Part shown: positions 54,196-63,916 of the stretch, piece after piece | Position numbering within the stretch: the first letter of the stretch is position 1 | How the letters are laid out: every line of letters starts with the position of its first letter | From: Proteobacteria bacterium ST_bin11 | GTDB taxonomy: Bacteria > Pseudomonadota > Gammaproteobacteria > Methylococcales > Methylomonadaceae | Reading direction: 5' to 3' | DNA: 64,000 nt | Assembly: GCA_002083615.1 (NCBI GenBank) | Contig: MSXO01000018.1 | Span: 9,948-73,947, forward strand | Notes under the pieces: model-generated | The model's database searches: none | The model's input: the letters and a program-made list of their open reading frames with translations, nothing else | What the model was told of the DNA's origin: nothing | Made by a program: the position numbers and the translations under genes

Positions 54196-55059
54196 ATGAA
54201 AAAACCAGCTCTTGCGTTGTTTGCCATGCTAGTTCTGACAGGCAGCTTTCAAACCGCATCCGCCGCTTCATCCGCTCAAGCCTATATCGATTGGGACAAT
54301 ATGAGCTTTAAGTTAGTTGACTATTCCAATGGAGTAAACGCACCAACGCTAACTTGGTCTTCTGTTAATGGCACAGTCACCTCATCAGCAACGACTATGG
54401 ATCCAAACGATTCAGGTTCGGGTAATCAAAGCCGCACTAATTTCACCACGGCACTGTCTAGTGAAACAGAAACCCTTTTGGCACAAAGCTCCGCGACCCG
54501 CAATAGCAGCGGCATGTACGCAAGTGCCTCATCCCAACAGGGAGCCTCTGTCGTGGGCGTCAACTTTGGTACTAATAGCGCTTCCTCTAGCGCCTCCAAT
54601 TCAGGTAACTTCCAACTTGCTGGGAATGGGCTGCTGCTGATCAGCATGGACTGGTACACCTACTCATCAGGGTCAACAGGTAGTTTTTATTTTGATCCCG
54701 CCGAATGGGCTAGTGCCTCTATCTCCATTAACGGTTCGTACAACGGCCAATTCAATTCTGGTAGCGCTAGCGCTTCTTACACTACCGCACCATATTTGTG
54801 GAATAGCTACGGACCAGAATATCAAAGCAGTACCTTTGTGATGGCTGTGTTTAACCCTGGTCTAGGCGTTATTTCGGGTAGCCTTTCGGCAACCGCTTCC
54901 GCCTCGGCCAAAAGCTTGGCTTATGCAGACGGACTGACAATTCTGCCGGTAAACCTCAACGCTTCACCAGTTCCATTACCCGCGTCGGTATGGCTGTTTG
55001 GCTCAGCACTTTTTGGATTCTTAGCACCAAGAAAACGCAAGCCCAACGTTGCCATCTAA
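54196..55059 (+). CDS. PEP-CTERM sorting-domain protein
   Basis: 287 residues. Signal peptide (about 1-24, cleavage after TASA). Ser/Ala/Asn-rich, low-lysine secreted body (SATRNSSGMYASASSQQG, SASASYTTAPYLW) without domain I recognise. C-terminal PEP-CTERM signal SPVPLPASVWLFGSALFGFL followed by a basic tail RKRK, in the VPLP-x-WLF form. It should be processed by exosortase for surface export; that gene is not in the window. Confidence 0.9.
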   Translation: MKKPALALFAMLVLTGSFQTASAASSAQAYIDWDNMSFKLVDYSNGVNAPTLTWSSVNGTVTSSATTMDPNDSGSGNQSRTNFTTALSSETETLLAQSSATRNSSGMYASASSQQGASVVGVNFGTNSASSSASNSGNFQLAGNGLLLISMDWYTYSSGSTGSFYFDPAEWASASISINGSYNGQFNSGSASASYTTAPYLWNSYGPEYQSSTFVMAVFNPGLGVISGSLSATASASAKSLAYADGLTILPVNLNASPVPLPASVWLFGSALFGFLAPRKRKPNVAI

Positions 55060-55130
55060 GTACGATTGATTTGGAAGGACAGTGCTGCTGTCCTTCTTCA
55101 CCTCAAGTTCTAAGCCATACTAGGCAGCAG

Positions 55131-55220
55131 TTAATCAATGTCCGCCTCATGCTTGGCGGTCCCTAAATAACACCAGCGATCCAGCACGTGTAATTCATCG
55201 CCCTCGCGGATACCGATTTT
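55131..55220 (-). pseudogene. Remnant duplicate of the exonuclease gene 3' end
   Basis: On the minus strand the frame reads IGIREGDELHVLDRWCYLGTAK then HEADI and a stop, matching 21 of 26 positions of the intact DEDDh/GIY-YIG gene 0.2 kb away (IGISEGEELHVIDRWCYLGTAK). Only this end is present, and it abuts a REP-like hairpin at 55227. A partial duplication or a decayed second copy. Confidence 0.8.
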
Positions 55221-55226
55221 CTTTCT

Positions 55227-55252
55227 GGTTCCCACGGTCCTCCGTGGGAACC
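55227..55252. repeat. REP-like hairpin 1
   Basis: GGTTCCCACGG / CCGTGGGAACC, a perfect 11-bp stem with a 4-base loop. The GTTCCCACGG...CGTGGGAAC form is typical of extragenic palindromes moved by REP-associated transposases. Confidence 0.7.
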
Positions 55253-55278
55253 CATACAAGCTTCAAAACTAATATGCA

Positions 55279-55300
55279 TTCCCACGCCGGAGCGCGGGAA
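55279..55300. repeat. REP-like hairpin 2
   Basis: TTCCCACGC-CGGA-GCGCGGGAA, the same family as the hairpin 50 bases before it, with one mismatch in the stem. The pair lies between the gene relic and the exonuclease stop. Confidence 0.6.
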
Positions 55301-55307
55301 CTAGGAA

Positions 55308-56690
55308 TCATCCCGCCACGCATAAAGCTTGCGGCAGCACCTGAACCTCAGCCTTCTTTAACGACTTACTCAGCAACATATAAGTATCCCGATCAAAGGC
55401 CGGAACGCCAGCCTGCAATAACTCCGCTATCTCGGCCTCGTTTTTCGCGGTGCCCAAGTAACACCAGCGATCGATCACATGTAGTTCCTCGCCTTCACTG
55501 ATGCCGATCGCACCCGGATAAGGCCAGACGGCGAGTTTGAGTTTTTGCATGGCGATCAACACCCGTGCCGCGTGCGCCAGGGGTGCTTCGGTGCCGACGC
55601 AGGCACCGCGGCATTTTTTGATCTGGTAACCGAAACACGGCCGACTGGCGGCGGTTTTCTCCAGGCCCAATACGCTCAGGCAAAGGCCGTGCTGTTCGGC
55701 GACGCCGCGCAAGGCTTTTTGGGCGTCGCGCTGGCTGTGGTAAAGCCCGTATAAATTATCCTGGGCGCCGAAATCCAGCTCGCCGGCCCAACTCAACACC
55801 GGCTTCAACTGTTCGCCCTGTTGCTGCAACTGCCAAGCGCACAGGGCGCTTTTACGGCGCAGGCGCTGATTGTGAACCGGGTTTTTTTCCTTGATCAATC
55901 GGGCTTCCAGCAACAGCGCACCTAACTCACCGGCGGTTTCGATCCAATCGATGCGCCGCAGTTGCTGGGCCAAGCTCATTTCCTTGTTGTTTTTATGATC
56001 GGCACCGAAATGCGCTAATACCCGGTTACGAATATTCACGCTTTTGCCAATGTATAACGGCAAGTCGTTCTCACCGTAAAACAAATAAACGCCAGGCGTT
56101 TCCGGCAAATCGTGGATCAATAAGGGATCGATATTGGACGGCAAGCTGGAGCGACCCACCAAACGCTGCACGGCAGCATCGACGGTTTCGTCGGAAAATT
56201 GTTCGTAGGCTTGGGTCCAAAATTGATGAATCAATTGGGCGTCGGCCAAGGCCCGGTGCCGGTCTTTGGCCTGCAAACCGTGGCGTTCGATCAGGCTGTC
56301 CAGGTTATGCCGGTGAAAATGCGGATACAAGGCCCTCGACAGTTTGACGGTGCAAAGCACTTGCGGCCGAAAGGTCATACCCACCCGGCTGAACTCGTTC
56401 TTCAAAAAACCGTAGTCGAATCGGGCGTTGTGGGCGATGAATAAGCGCCCTTCCAGCAATTCCGCCACTTCGCCAGCCACTTGCGCAAAGCTGGGGGCAT
56501 CGGCGACCATCTCGTTGCTGATGCCGGTCAATTGCTCGATGAACAACGGAATACGGGCTTGCGGGTGCACTAATTGGTTCCACTCCCGCACACCGTCCTC
56601 GTCGACTAAGACGATGCCGATTTCAGTGATACGGTCTTTGGTGGCTGAAGCGCCGGTGGTTTCCAGGTCAACAAAAGCCAAGGCTTGCAT
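55308..56690 (-). CDS. DEDDh exonuclease / GIY-YIG endonuclease fusion (Cho-like)
   Basis: 460 residues. N-terminal DnaQ-like 3'-5' exonuclease (about 1-175) with VDLETTGA, AHNARFDYGF and HRALADAQL (DEDDh residues). GIY-YIG nuclease (about 195-280) with PGVYLFYGENDLPLYIGKSV. C-terminal region with cysteines (RPCFGYQIKKCRGACVG). Such proteins act in repair as UvrC/Cho-like incision enzymes with an exonuclease arm. Starts 8 bp after gcvP, so it is probably transcribed with the glycine cleavage genes. Confidence 0.9.
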   Translation of the reverse strand: MQALAFVDLETTGASATKDRITEIGIVLVDEDGVREWNQLVHPQARIPLFIEQLTGISNEMVADAPSFAQVAGEVAELLEGRLFIAHNARFDYGFLKNEFSRVGMTFRPQVLCTVKLSRALYPHFHRHNLDSLIERHGLQAKDRHRALADAQLIHQFWTQAYEQFSDETVDAAVQRLVGRSSLPSNIDPLLIHDLPETPGVYLFYGENDLPLYIGKSVNIRNRVLAHFGADHKNNKEMSLAQQLRRIDWIETAGELGALLLEARLIKEKNPVHNQRLRRKSALCAWQLQQQGEQLKPVLSWAGELDFGAQDNLYGLYHSQRDAQKALRGVAEQHGLCLSVLGLEKTAASRPCFGYQIKKCRGACVGTEAPLAHAARVLIAMQKLKLAVWPYPGAIGISEGEELHVIDRWCYLGTAKNEAEIAELLQAGVPAFDRDTYMLLSKSLKKAEVQVLPQALCVAG

Positions 56691-56698
56691 ATTTAAGT

Positions 56699-59608
56699 TC
56701 AGGATGCGGGCTCCATCGGCTCAGCCCAATCGGTCGGGCAACTACACATGATATTGCGGTCGCCGTAGACATTATCGATACGGCCAACCGGCGGCCAGTA
56801 TTTGTCATCGTGCTGATGGCTGTCGGGGAAGAACGCCTTTTGCCGGGAATACGGCAGCGTCCATTCTTCGAGCAGCAAACGATGGGTATGCGGCGCATTG
56901 TGCAGCACATTATTTTGGCTGTCGGCCAAGCCGTCTTCGATTTCTTTAATCTCCTCTCGAATCGCAATCAAAGCTGCACAGAAGCGGTCGATCTCGGTTT
57001 TATTCTCGCTTTCGGTCGGTTCTATCATCAAGGTATCGGCCACCGGAAACGATACGGTCGGGGCGTGGAACCCGTAATCGATTAAGCGTTTGGCGATGTC
57101 CTCTACGGTGACATTGGCGGTTTTGCGGAATTGATGGCAATCGATGATGCATTCGTGCGCCACCCAGCCATTGGCATCAGTGTACAGAATCGGATAATGC
57201 GGCGCCAGGCGGCGGGCGATATAGTTGGCATTCATGATGGCCGCCAAGGTGGCTAGGCGCAAACCGGTCGCTCCCATCATGGCGATATACGCCCAGGAAA
57301 TGGTCAGTATGCTGGCCGAACCCCAGGGTGCCGCCGATACGGTGCCGACGGTGCCGTGCTCGCCTTTGGCCGGATTCACGCCTTCGACTAGCGGATGATC
57401 AGGCAAGTACGGCGCCAGATGCGCACCGACGCCTATCGGCCCGACGCCGGGACCGCCACCACCATGCGGGATGCAAAAAGTCTTGTGCAAATTCAGATGC
57501 GCGACGTCCGCACCGATCTTGCCTGGGCGGCTGAGGCCAACCAAGGCGTTGAAATTGGCGCCGTCCATATAAACCTGGCCGCCGTGCTGATGGACGATGT
57601 CGCAGATCTCGCGGAAGGCTTGTTCATAAACGCCGTGAGTGGACGGGTAAGTAATCATCAGCGCCGCCAGCGTGTCCTGATATTGCAGGGCTTTGGCGCG
57701 CAGATCATCGACGCTGACATTGCCTTGCTCGTCGCAAGCCACCACCACCACCGTCAAGCCAGCCAAGCTGGCGCTGGCCGGATTGGTGCCGTGCGCAGAC
57801 GCCGGGATCAAACAAATTGTGCGCTGCCCCTGGCCGTTGACTTGATGGTATTTGCGAATCACCAGCAAACCGGTGTACTCGCCTTGCGAGCCGGCATTGG
57901 GTTGCAGGGAAAATGCATCGAAACCAGTCAAGTCGCAGAGCATGTCTTCCAGCTCCGCGAACAATTGCTGATAGCCTTGCGCTTGATACAGGGGCACAAA
58001 CGGATGCATAGCATTGAATTCATGAAACGAGATGGCTTGCATCTCGGTGGCCGCGTTAAGTTTCATCGTACATGAGCCCAGCGGAATCATAGCCCTATCC
58101 AAGGCAATGTCACGTCGCGCCAGTCGGCGCATGTAACGCATCATCTCGGTTTCTGAATGATAAAGGCTGAAAACCGGATTTTGCAGAATCGGATCGTCGC
58201 GCAACAGCGTGTCTGGGATGCATTCATTCAAGGATGCATCCAGCGCGCCAATATCCGGCAATTCGGCGATGGGCGAGGCAAACACTTGCCACAAGGTGCG
58301 CAAATGCTCGCGGTTGGTGGTTTCGTCCAGGGAAATCCCCAGCGTATCGGCGTCGATAATCCGCAGATTGATGTTCACATCAGCCGCCTGCGCGGCGATG
58401 CGGCGGGCGCGATTCGGCACGCTAACCACCACAGTATCGAAATAACATTGGCTGAGCACTTGCTGGCCGCTTTGCGCCAGACCCGCAGCCAGAATCTGCG
58501 CATAGCGATGCACCCGGCTGGCGATTAGACGCAGCCCGTCCGCGCCGTGATAGACCGCATAAAAACCGGCAATCACCGCCAGCAGAACCTGCGAAGTACA
58601 GATATTGCTGGTAGCCTTGTCGCGGCGGATATGCTGTTCGCGTGTCTGCAAAGCCATCCGCAAGGCGATCTGGCCGTGACTATCCTTGGACACACCGATC
58701 AAACGGCCCGGCATCGAACGTTTGAAGTCGTCGCGGGTGGCAAAAAAAGCCGCATGCGGCCCGCCGTAACCCATAGGCACGCCAAAACGCTGGGCGCTGC
58801 CCACTGCGATGTCGGCATCGAAAGCAGCTGGCGGTTTTAGTAACACCAAACTCAGCAAATCGGCGGCCACCGTCACCAGCGCTTGTTTGCTGTGAGCAAT
58901 CGCGGTTGCTTCGCTAAGATCGCGGATTTCGCCGCTCGAGCCTGGGTATTGGAGAATCAAGGCAAAGAAATCGAGTTGCGCCAGATTGGCGAACGGATCG
59001 GCGACGAGGACTTCATAGCCCAAAGAACCGGCCCGAGTCTGCACCACCGCGATGGTTTGCGGGTGACAATCTTTGTCGATCAAAACGGTGTTGGACGGGC
59101 TTTTCGCTAAACGCCGCGACATGGTCATGGCTTCCGCAACCGCTGTCGCTTCATCCAGCAAAGAGGCGTTAGCGATCTCCATGCCGGTCAAATCGATGAT
59201 CATTTGCTGAAAATTCAACAACGCCTCCAGCCGGCCCTGCCCCACTTCGGCTTGATACGGGGTGTAGGCGGTGTACCAGCCGGGATTTTCCAGCACGTTG
59301 CGCTTGATCACGGCCGGCATAATGGTGTCGTAATAGCCCATGCCTATCATCGACACCAGCACCTTGTTACGTTCGCGCATCTTGCGCAGGTATTTGATCA
59401 CCGCGCGTTCGCTGATGGTGCCGGTGAGTTTTAAGGGTTCGCGGTTGAGAATATTGGCGGGAATGACTTGACCGACAATATCTTCCAAATCCTGCAAACC
59501 CAACTCGGCCAGCATCTCCTGAGTCTGCTGCGGATTGGGACCGATATGGCGCTGAATAAAATTTCCACGCATTTCCAGTTGGTCGAGACGGGGGCTTTTT
59601 GCAGACAT
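56699..59608 (-). CDS. gcvP: Glycine dehydrogenase (decarboxylating), P-protein
   Basis: 969 residues, full-length fused type. The PLP lysine lies in NLHKTFCIPHGGGGPG in the C-terminal half. Decarboxylates glycine and passes the aminomethyl group to the lipoyl H-protein. The 4-bp gap to gcvT fits an operon. The H-protein gene is not next to it, unlike the usual T-H-P order. Confidence 0.96.
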   Translation of the reverse strand: MSAKSPRLDQLEMRGNFIQRHIGPNPQQTQEMLAELGLQDLEDIVGQVIPANILNREPLKLTGTISERAVIKYLRKMRERNKVLVSMIGMGYYDTIMPAVIKRNVLENPGWYTAYTPYQAEVGQGRLEALLNFQQMIIDLTGMEIANASLLDEATAVAEAMTMSRRLAKSPSNTVLIDKDCHPQTIAVVQTRAGSLGYEVLVADPFANLAQLDFFALILQYPGSSGEIRDLSEATAIAHSKQALVTVAADLLSLVLLKPPAAFDADIAVGSAQRFGVPMGYGGPHAAFFATRDDFKRSMPGRLIGVSKDSHGQIALRMALQTREQHIRRDKATSNICTSQVLLAVIAGFYAVYHGADGLRLIASRVHRYAQILAAGLAQSGQQVLSQCYFDTVVVSVPNRARRIAAQAADVNINLRIIDADTLGISLDETTNREHLRTLWQVFASPIAELPDIGALDASLNECIPDTLLRDDPILQNPVFSLYHSETEMMRYMRRLARRDIALDRAMIPLGSCTMKLNAATEMQAISFHEFNAMHPFVPLYQAQGYQQLFAELEDMLCDLTGFDAFSLQPNAGSQGEYTGLLVIRKYHQVNGQGQRTICLIPASAHGTNPASASLAGLTVVVVACDEQGNVSVDDLRAKALQYQDTLAALMITYPSTHGVYEQAFREICDIVHQHGGQVYMDGANFNALVGLSRPGKIGADVAHLNLHKTFCIPHGGGGPGVGPIGVGAHLAPYLPDHPLVEGVNPAKGEHGTVGTVSAAPWGSASILTISWAYIAMMGATGLRLATLAAIMNANYIARRLAPHYPILYTDANGWVAHECIIDCHQFRKTANVTVEDIAKRLIDYGFHAPTVSFPVADTLMIEPTESENKTEIDRFCAALIAIREEIKEIEDGLADSQNNVLHNAPHTHRLLLEEWTLPYSRQKAFFPDSHQHDDKYWPPVGRIDNVYGDRNIMCSCPTDWAEPMEPAS

Positions 59609-59612
59609 GGGC

Positions 59613-60704
59613 TTATCTTCTCAAGTAGCGATGCGGAACAAACGGTAGCGAAGTGACCGTGACCGGAATAGCAGAGTTCCGCACCAGCGCGGTTAATCCG
59701 GTACCTGGCTCGGCAAATTGGCGATCCAGCAAGGCCATCGCCACCGGCCGGTTCAGACTGGGCGAGAAACTACCGCTGGTGACATAGCCAATTACTTGGT
59801 CTTGGTGATAAATCTCGCAAGCCTCACGTACCGGAATGCGACCATCAACCAGCAAGCCGACGCGCGCGCGCGCGGCGCCGCTTTGCCGTTGCGCCAAAAT
59901 TCTCTCCGCGCCGGGAAAATCGCGATGGCCTTTCTTGAATATCCATTGCAAGCCCGCCTCGATAGGTGTCAGCGTTTCGTTGAGCTCATGCCCGTAAAGG
60001 CAAAGGCCCGCTTCCAAGCGCAGGGTGTCGCGGGCACCCAGCCCTATTGGCTCGACGCCATCCTCCGCCAAAAGCACACGGGCGATGCGTCCCGCATCAG
60101 CTTGCGGTAAAGAAATCTCAAAGCCATCTTCGCCGGTGTAACCGCTACGACTCACATGGCAAGTGCTCCCGGCAATGTCGGTGACACAAGCCTGCATAAA
60201 CTTTAGTCCGCCGGCCTCAGCCGAGAACTTAGCCAACACTGCCACTGCGCCCGGTCCCTGCAAGGCAAACAGGGCCAGTTCGGCTAACTCTTCGAATAGG
60301 CAATCGACCGGCAACTGGCTGCGTAGATAAACAAAGTCCTTATCCTTGCAACCGGCGTTAACGATAAGGGATAAGCCCGCTTCAATGCGGGTAACGATGA
60401 TGTCATCTATCACCCCGCCCTCGCCATTGGTCAATACCGTATATTTCTGCGCACCGATCTTCAAATCGACGATGCCACCGGGCGTGAGCTTTTCCAAGGC
60501 TTCTGCCGCGCCTTCGCCCACAATCCGGCACTGGCCCATGTGGGAAATATCGAAAAAGCCGGCCTGACTGCGGCAGTGCAAATGCTCTTGAATGATGCCG
60601 CTTTTGTATTGCACCGGCATTTGGTAGCCTGCAAAGGTGGTCATCTTGGCACCTAGTTGCAGATGTAAATCGTACAAGGGCGTTTGCTTTGAACTAGTCA
60701 CCAT
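59613..60704 (-). CDS. gcvT: Aminomethyltransferase, T-protein
   Basis: 363 residues. Moves the methylene unit from H-protein to tetrahydrofolate. N-terminal folate-binding domain (TPLYDLHLQLGAKMTTFAGYQMPVQY), conserved HSRYTGEDGFEI-like stretch (VSRSGYTGEDGFEISLP) and EAGLCLYGHELNETLTPIEAGL. Two ATGs compete: 60704 has AGG 6 bases upstream and is preferred over 60710. First gene of the gcvT-gcvP-exonuclease unit. Confidence 0.93.
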   Translation of the reverse strand: MVTSSKQTPLYDLHLQLGAKMTTFAGYQMPVQYKSGIIQEHLHCRSQAGFFDISHMGQCRIVGEGAAEALEKLTPGGIVDLKIGAQKYTVLTNGEGGVIDDIIVTRIEAGLSLIVNAGCKDKDFVYLRSQLPVDCLFEELAELALFALQGPGAVAVLAKFSAEAGGLKFMQACVTDIAGSTCHVSRSGYTGEDGFEISLPQADAGRIARVLLAEDGVEPIGLGARDTLRLEAGLCLYGHELNETLTPIEAGLQWIFKKGHRDFPGAERILAQRQSGAARARVGLLVDGRIPVREACEIYHQDQVIGYVTSGSFSPSLNRPVAMALLDRQFAEPGTGLTALVRNSAIPVTVTSLPFVPHRYLRR

Positions 60705-60903
60705 GACCATCCTATACTGTTCAGAAATTTGATTAGTCTAGCGCCGGGATAAGGCCCGACCAAGTGAATTTACAAAAAGGTCATTTGCCTACGCGAAATA
60801 TAGATAAGCTATTGGTCAGCGACTCGCAACAGATAGGCATCTGCTGAAAACGGTTGCTGTTAGACACAGTGGTCGCAATGATTAACCAACAAAATAATTA
60901 AAC

Positions 60904-61998
60904 ATGACGAATATTGGAAACTGGATCCGTAATACATTCGAAATATCCCACGTCGGCCACAACGCCATTCGCTCAATGGAGGGGATTCGCGGTTTTGCGG
61001 TGTTCCTGGTATTTCTGGTTCACTACGTTACATTAATTGAACCATGGCTGCTGATAAATTCGACCACTCACGAAATTGCGAAAAACATCTATACCATCGG
61101 CAATACCGGCGTGGATTTGTTTTTTGTACTAAGTGGGTATTTGATTTACGGTATGCTGATTAAAAAGCCAACCGCATTTAAAAATTATTTACATCGGAGA
61201 ATACAGAGGATTTATCCGACTTTTACCGTAGTATTTGTTATTTATTTAGCACTTTCTTTTACTTTTGCGTCCGAATCGAAAATCCCTAAGGAATGGGAGA
61301 GCGGATTGCTGTTTGTACTACAAAATTATCTGCTGCTCCCTGGACTATTTGACATTCCGCCCATCGTCACTGTCGCATGGTCATTAAGTTACGAGTTTTT
61401 TTACTATTTGTTAATTCCGCTATTAATAGCAACCCTAAGACTGCGATCCTGGCAAAGAAAATATAGATTATTATTGTTTTTGTCAGCATCACTGATTTTA
61501 TTTGGCTATTTTTATGAAAATAGCGGCCCGATTCGCTTATTAATGTTTGTTGCCGGAATAATTTTATATGATACCGTCGAGAGCGGGTATTTAAAAAAAA
61601 TCCCGCCGGTTGGTTTGTTGGCTTTAACACTGGCTATTGCATCAACTAGCATGAAACAATATTACCCCATTAATAGTTCTCTGCATTATTTATTGCTTTA
61701 CAGCTTATTTTATATTTTTTGCCTGGAGTGTTTTTGCACAGCAGGATTTACCAATCATTTATTTACGTTAGCCTACCTCAGATGGTTAGGAAACATGAGT
61801 TATTCATATTATTTAATTCATGGTCTATCGTTAAAAGCGGTTTTCATGATATCCGCCAAATTAATTCCCCCAGCCCAAGATAGTGAACTGATATTCTGGA
61901 TTGGCTTGTTGCCTATTTTCCTTATTACCTTATTACCGTCAACCGCATTATTTTGCTGGATAGAGAAGCCGTTTTCCTTACAAAGGCGGCACAAATAA
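60904..61998 (+). CDS. Acyltransferase 3 family membrane protein (OafA-like)
   Basis: 364 residues, about ten membrane segments. N-terminal SMEGIRGFAVFLVFLVHYVT is the family signature with the catalytic histidine (H in FLVHY), and GNTGVDLFFVLSGYLIY follows. O-acylates a sugar, lipid or glycan in the inner membrane. The gene is clearly more AT-rich than its neighbours, suggesting transfer. No glycan cluster surrounds it. Confidence 0.87.
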   Translation: MTNIGNWIRNTFEISHVGHNAIRSMEGIRGFAVFLVFLVHYVTLIEPWLLINSTTHEIAKNIYTIGNTGVDLFFVLSGYLIYGMLIKKPTAFKNYLHRRIQRIYPTFTVVFVIYLALSFTFASESKIPKEWESGLLFVLQNYLLLPGLFDIPPIVTVAWSLSYEFFYYLLIPLLIATLRLRSWQRKYRLLLFLSASLILFGYFYENSGPIRLLMFVAGIILYDTVESGYLKKIPPVGLLALTLAIASTSMKQYYPINSSLHYLLLYSLFYIFCLECFCTAGFTNHLFTLAYLRWLGNMSYSYYLIHGLSLKAVFMISAKLIPPAQDSELIFWIGLLPIFLITLLPSTALFCWIEKPFSLQRRHK

Positions 61999-62299
61999 TT
62001 CAACCTTGTAATCCAAGCAATAAGCAAAGACTTAGCCTCAAGTCAGGTCATATTCCCGCGCTCTACAAAACATTGCTCGGAAAAGCCTGCCTGCCCGAGC
62101 CGCGGCATTCTCGCCCTCCGTCGCGGTGCTGGCAAACACGACCGATGCGGACTCAGAATCTCCACTAGACCACCCATACTGGCTCAGCTTTGGGGGAACA
62201 GCGCCACGATAGCCCAAAAACCTAGTAAATCGGTTGTAGAATTCTCAAGCCTGGTCTACGTTTAAAATCACTCAATCAACCATAAGGAACAGGTCTATC
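61999..62299. other. Intergenic region before chemotaxis receptor gene
   Basis: 301 bases with no gene. Near its end, AAGGAACAGG is the ribosome site of the receptor gene. No sigma-28 promoter was evident. Confidence 0.4.
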
Positions 62300-63916
62300 A
62301 TGTTAGAGCGCATATCGCTGGCCACTAAACTGCAATTAATGGCTGGAATAGCCTCATCGGTTTTAGTAGGCGTCGCATTGCTCGGGTATCAATCGTTACA
62401 TCAGGTCGGCGATGCTGCGGAAGTTATGGGGGAAGGAAAAGACGTTGTCGCGGACATTCTTCCTCCGCCCCTGTATTTGGTGGAAGGACAATTGATTGCC
62501 GAACGCATGTATCACGATAGCGATGTTAGCTCGCTACTCGCGCGTCTTAAGGAGCTAAAAACCGATTACGATACCCGTAATCGTTATTGGGAATCCAACC
62601 AACGCTTGATCGACGTCGTCAAACAGGATTTGCTCGGAGCGCAACGAAAGTATGCAGACGATTGGTGGCGAGAAATGCTAGACAACTACCTGCCTGCCTT
62701 GGAGCGAAGCGACTTAAAAGCCAAAGAAGAATCCATGGCTCGGTTAGACAATTACTACGAATTACATCGGCAATTCGTCAATAAGACCGTCACAAGCTCC
62801 ACCCGATTTGCAACTGAAACCCTGGATAATTTACACAGTGTCGCCGAAAAAACTACTTGGTATCTGGTGGGCTTAGCGTTGTTTGGGGCGATATTATCGT
62901 TGGCGATGGCCTTCCTGATTGCTAGGCAAATCCGAGCCAGTTTGAACTTGGCCGGCCAAATGGCACAAACAATCGCCGATGGGAATCTGAGCATCGCTGT
63001 ACCGGATTACGGTGACGATGAAATAGGCTTGTTGTTTCAGAAACTATCGTTGATGCGAAACAAATTACACACGCTAATTTATGAAATACGCAGCGGAGTG
63101 GTTCAACTTAACCGGCACTCTATCGAATTACACAGCGCGCTAGAAGGTTGCGATAGTATCGCCGCAAATGGCTCACATGCCGCAAATACGATGGCGGCCT
63201 CTATTGAGCAACTCTCGGTTTCCCTCAATCAAGTCAATATCAACACCGCCGATGCCATACGCATTGCCACGGAATCCGGGCAAAGCGCCCAAGAGTCAAC
63301 AAAAGTCATCGATTCTTCGGCTAAAGAAATGCACAAAATTTCGGAGTTAGTGTTGAACGCAGCCGGCTATATCCGAAACCTGGAAACTATCAGTTCGCAA
63401 ATTACTACGATCGTCGATGTGATCCACGGCGTCGCCGAACAAACCAATCTACTGGCGTTAAATGCTGCAATCGAAGCGGCCCGCGCCGGTTCTTACGGTA
63501 GGGGCTTTGCCGTTGTCGCCGACGAGGTCAGAACCCTTGCAGAACGGACCAGTTCTTCGAGTAATGAAATTAAAATCATGGTGGAGAAGATCCGGGAAGC
63601 CTCGCGCGCCTCGGTATTAGCCATGCAAAGTGGGGTTAAAGGCGTCGAATCCGGCGTTGAATTATCAGGCAAGGCCGGCAACTCGGTGAAGGAAATTCTC
63701 GACGCTCAAGCCAGAGTAACGGTCTCTATCGACAGCATTAACCAAGCCTTGCTGGAACAAACTGCGGCCACTCGGGACATGACCTCGCAGGTAGAAATGG
63801 TGTCACGCGGCGCAGATTCGTTGGCGGAAACCGTATCAAAAACCAGAAAAAACTCGGAACAACTGGCCGGCCAAGTGGCAATCCTGGACAAATTAGCCTC
63901 CAGGTTTCAGCTTTAA
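62300..63916 (+). CDS. Methyl-accepting chemotaxis protein
   Basis: 538 residues. Membrane segment 1 (about 10-30), periplasmic four-helix domain (about 35-185) with LVEGQLIAERMYHDS, membrane segment 2 (about 188-210), HAMP (about 212-265) and signalling domain with hairpin tip GVAEQTNLLALNAAIEAARA. Sends signals through CheA/CheW. No terminal CheR pentapeptide is present. Confidence 0.95.
   Translation: MLERISLATKLQLMAGIASSVLVGVALLGYQSLHQVGDAAEVMGEGKDVVADILPPPLYLVEGQLIAERMYHDSDVSSLLARLKELKTDYDTRNRYWESNQRLIDVVKQDLLGAQRKYADDWWREMLDNYLPALERSDLKAKEESMARLDNYYELHRQFVNKTVTSSTRFATETLDNLHSVAEKTTWYLVGLALFGAILSLAMAFLIARQIRASLNLAGQMAQTIADGNLSIAVPDYGDDEIGLLFQKLSLMRNKLHTLIYEIRSGVVQLNRHSIELHSALEGCDSIAANGSHAANTMAASIEQLSVSLNQVNINTADAIRIATESGQSAQESTKVIDSSAKEMHKISELVLNAAGYIRNLETISSQITTIVDVIHGVAEQTNLLALNAAIEAARAGSYGRGFAVVADEVRTLAERTSSSSNEIKIMVEKIREASRASVLAMQSGVKGVESGVELSGKAGNSVKEILDAQARVTVSIDSINQALLEQTAATRDMTSQVEMVSRGADSLAETVSKTRKNSEQLAGQVAILDKLASRFQL

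Noticed and set aside
60705..60903. Glycine riboswitch upstream of gcvT
   Set aside because: Read on the minus strand, I find neither the conserved aptamer cores nor the tandem arrangement.
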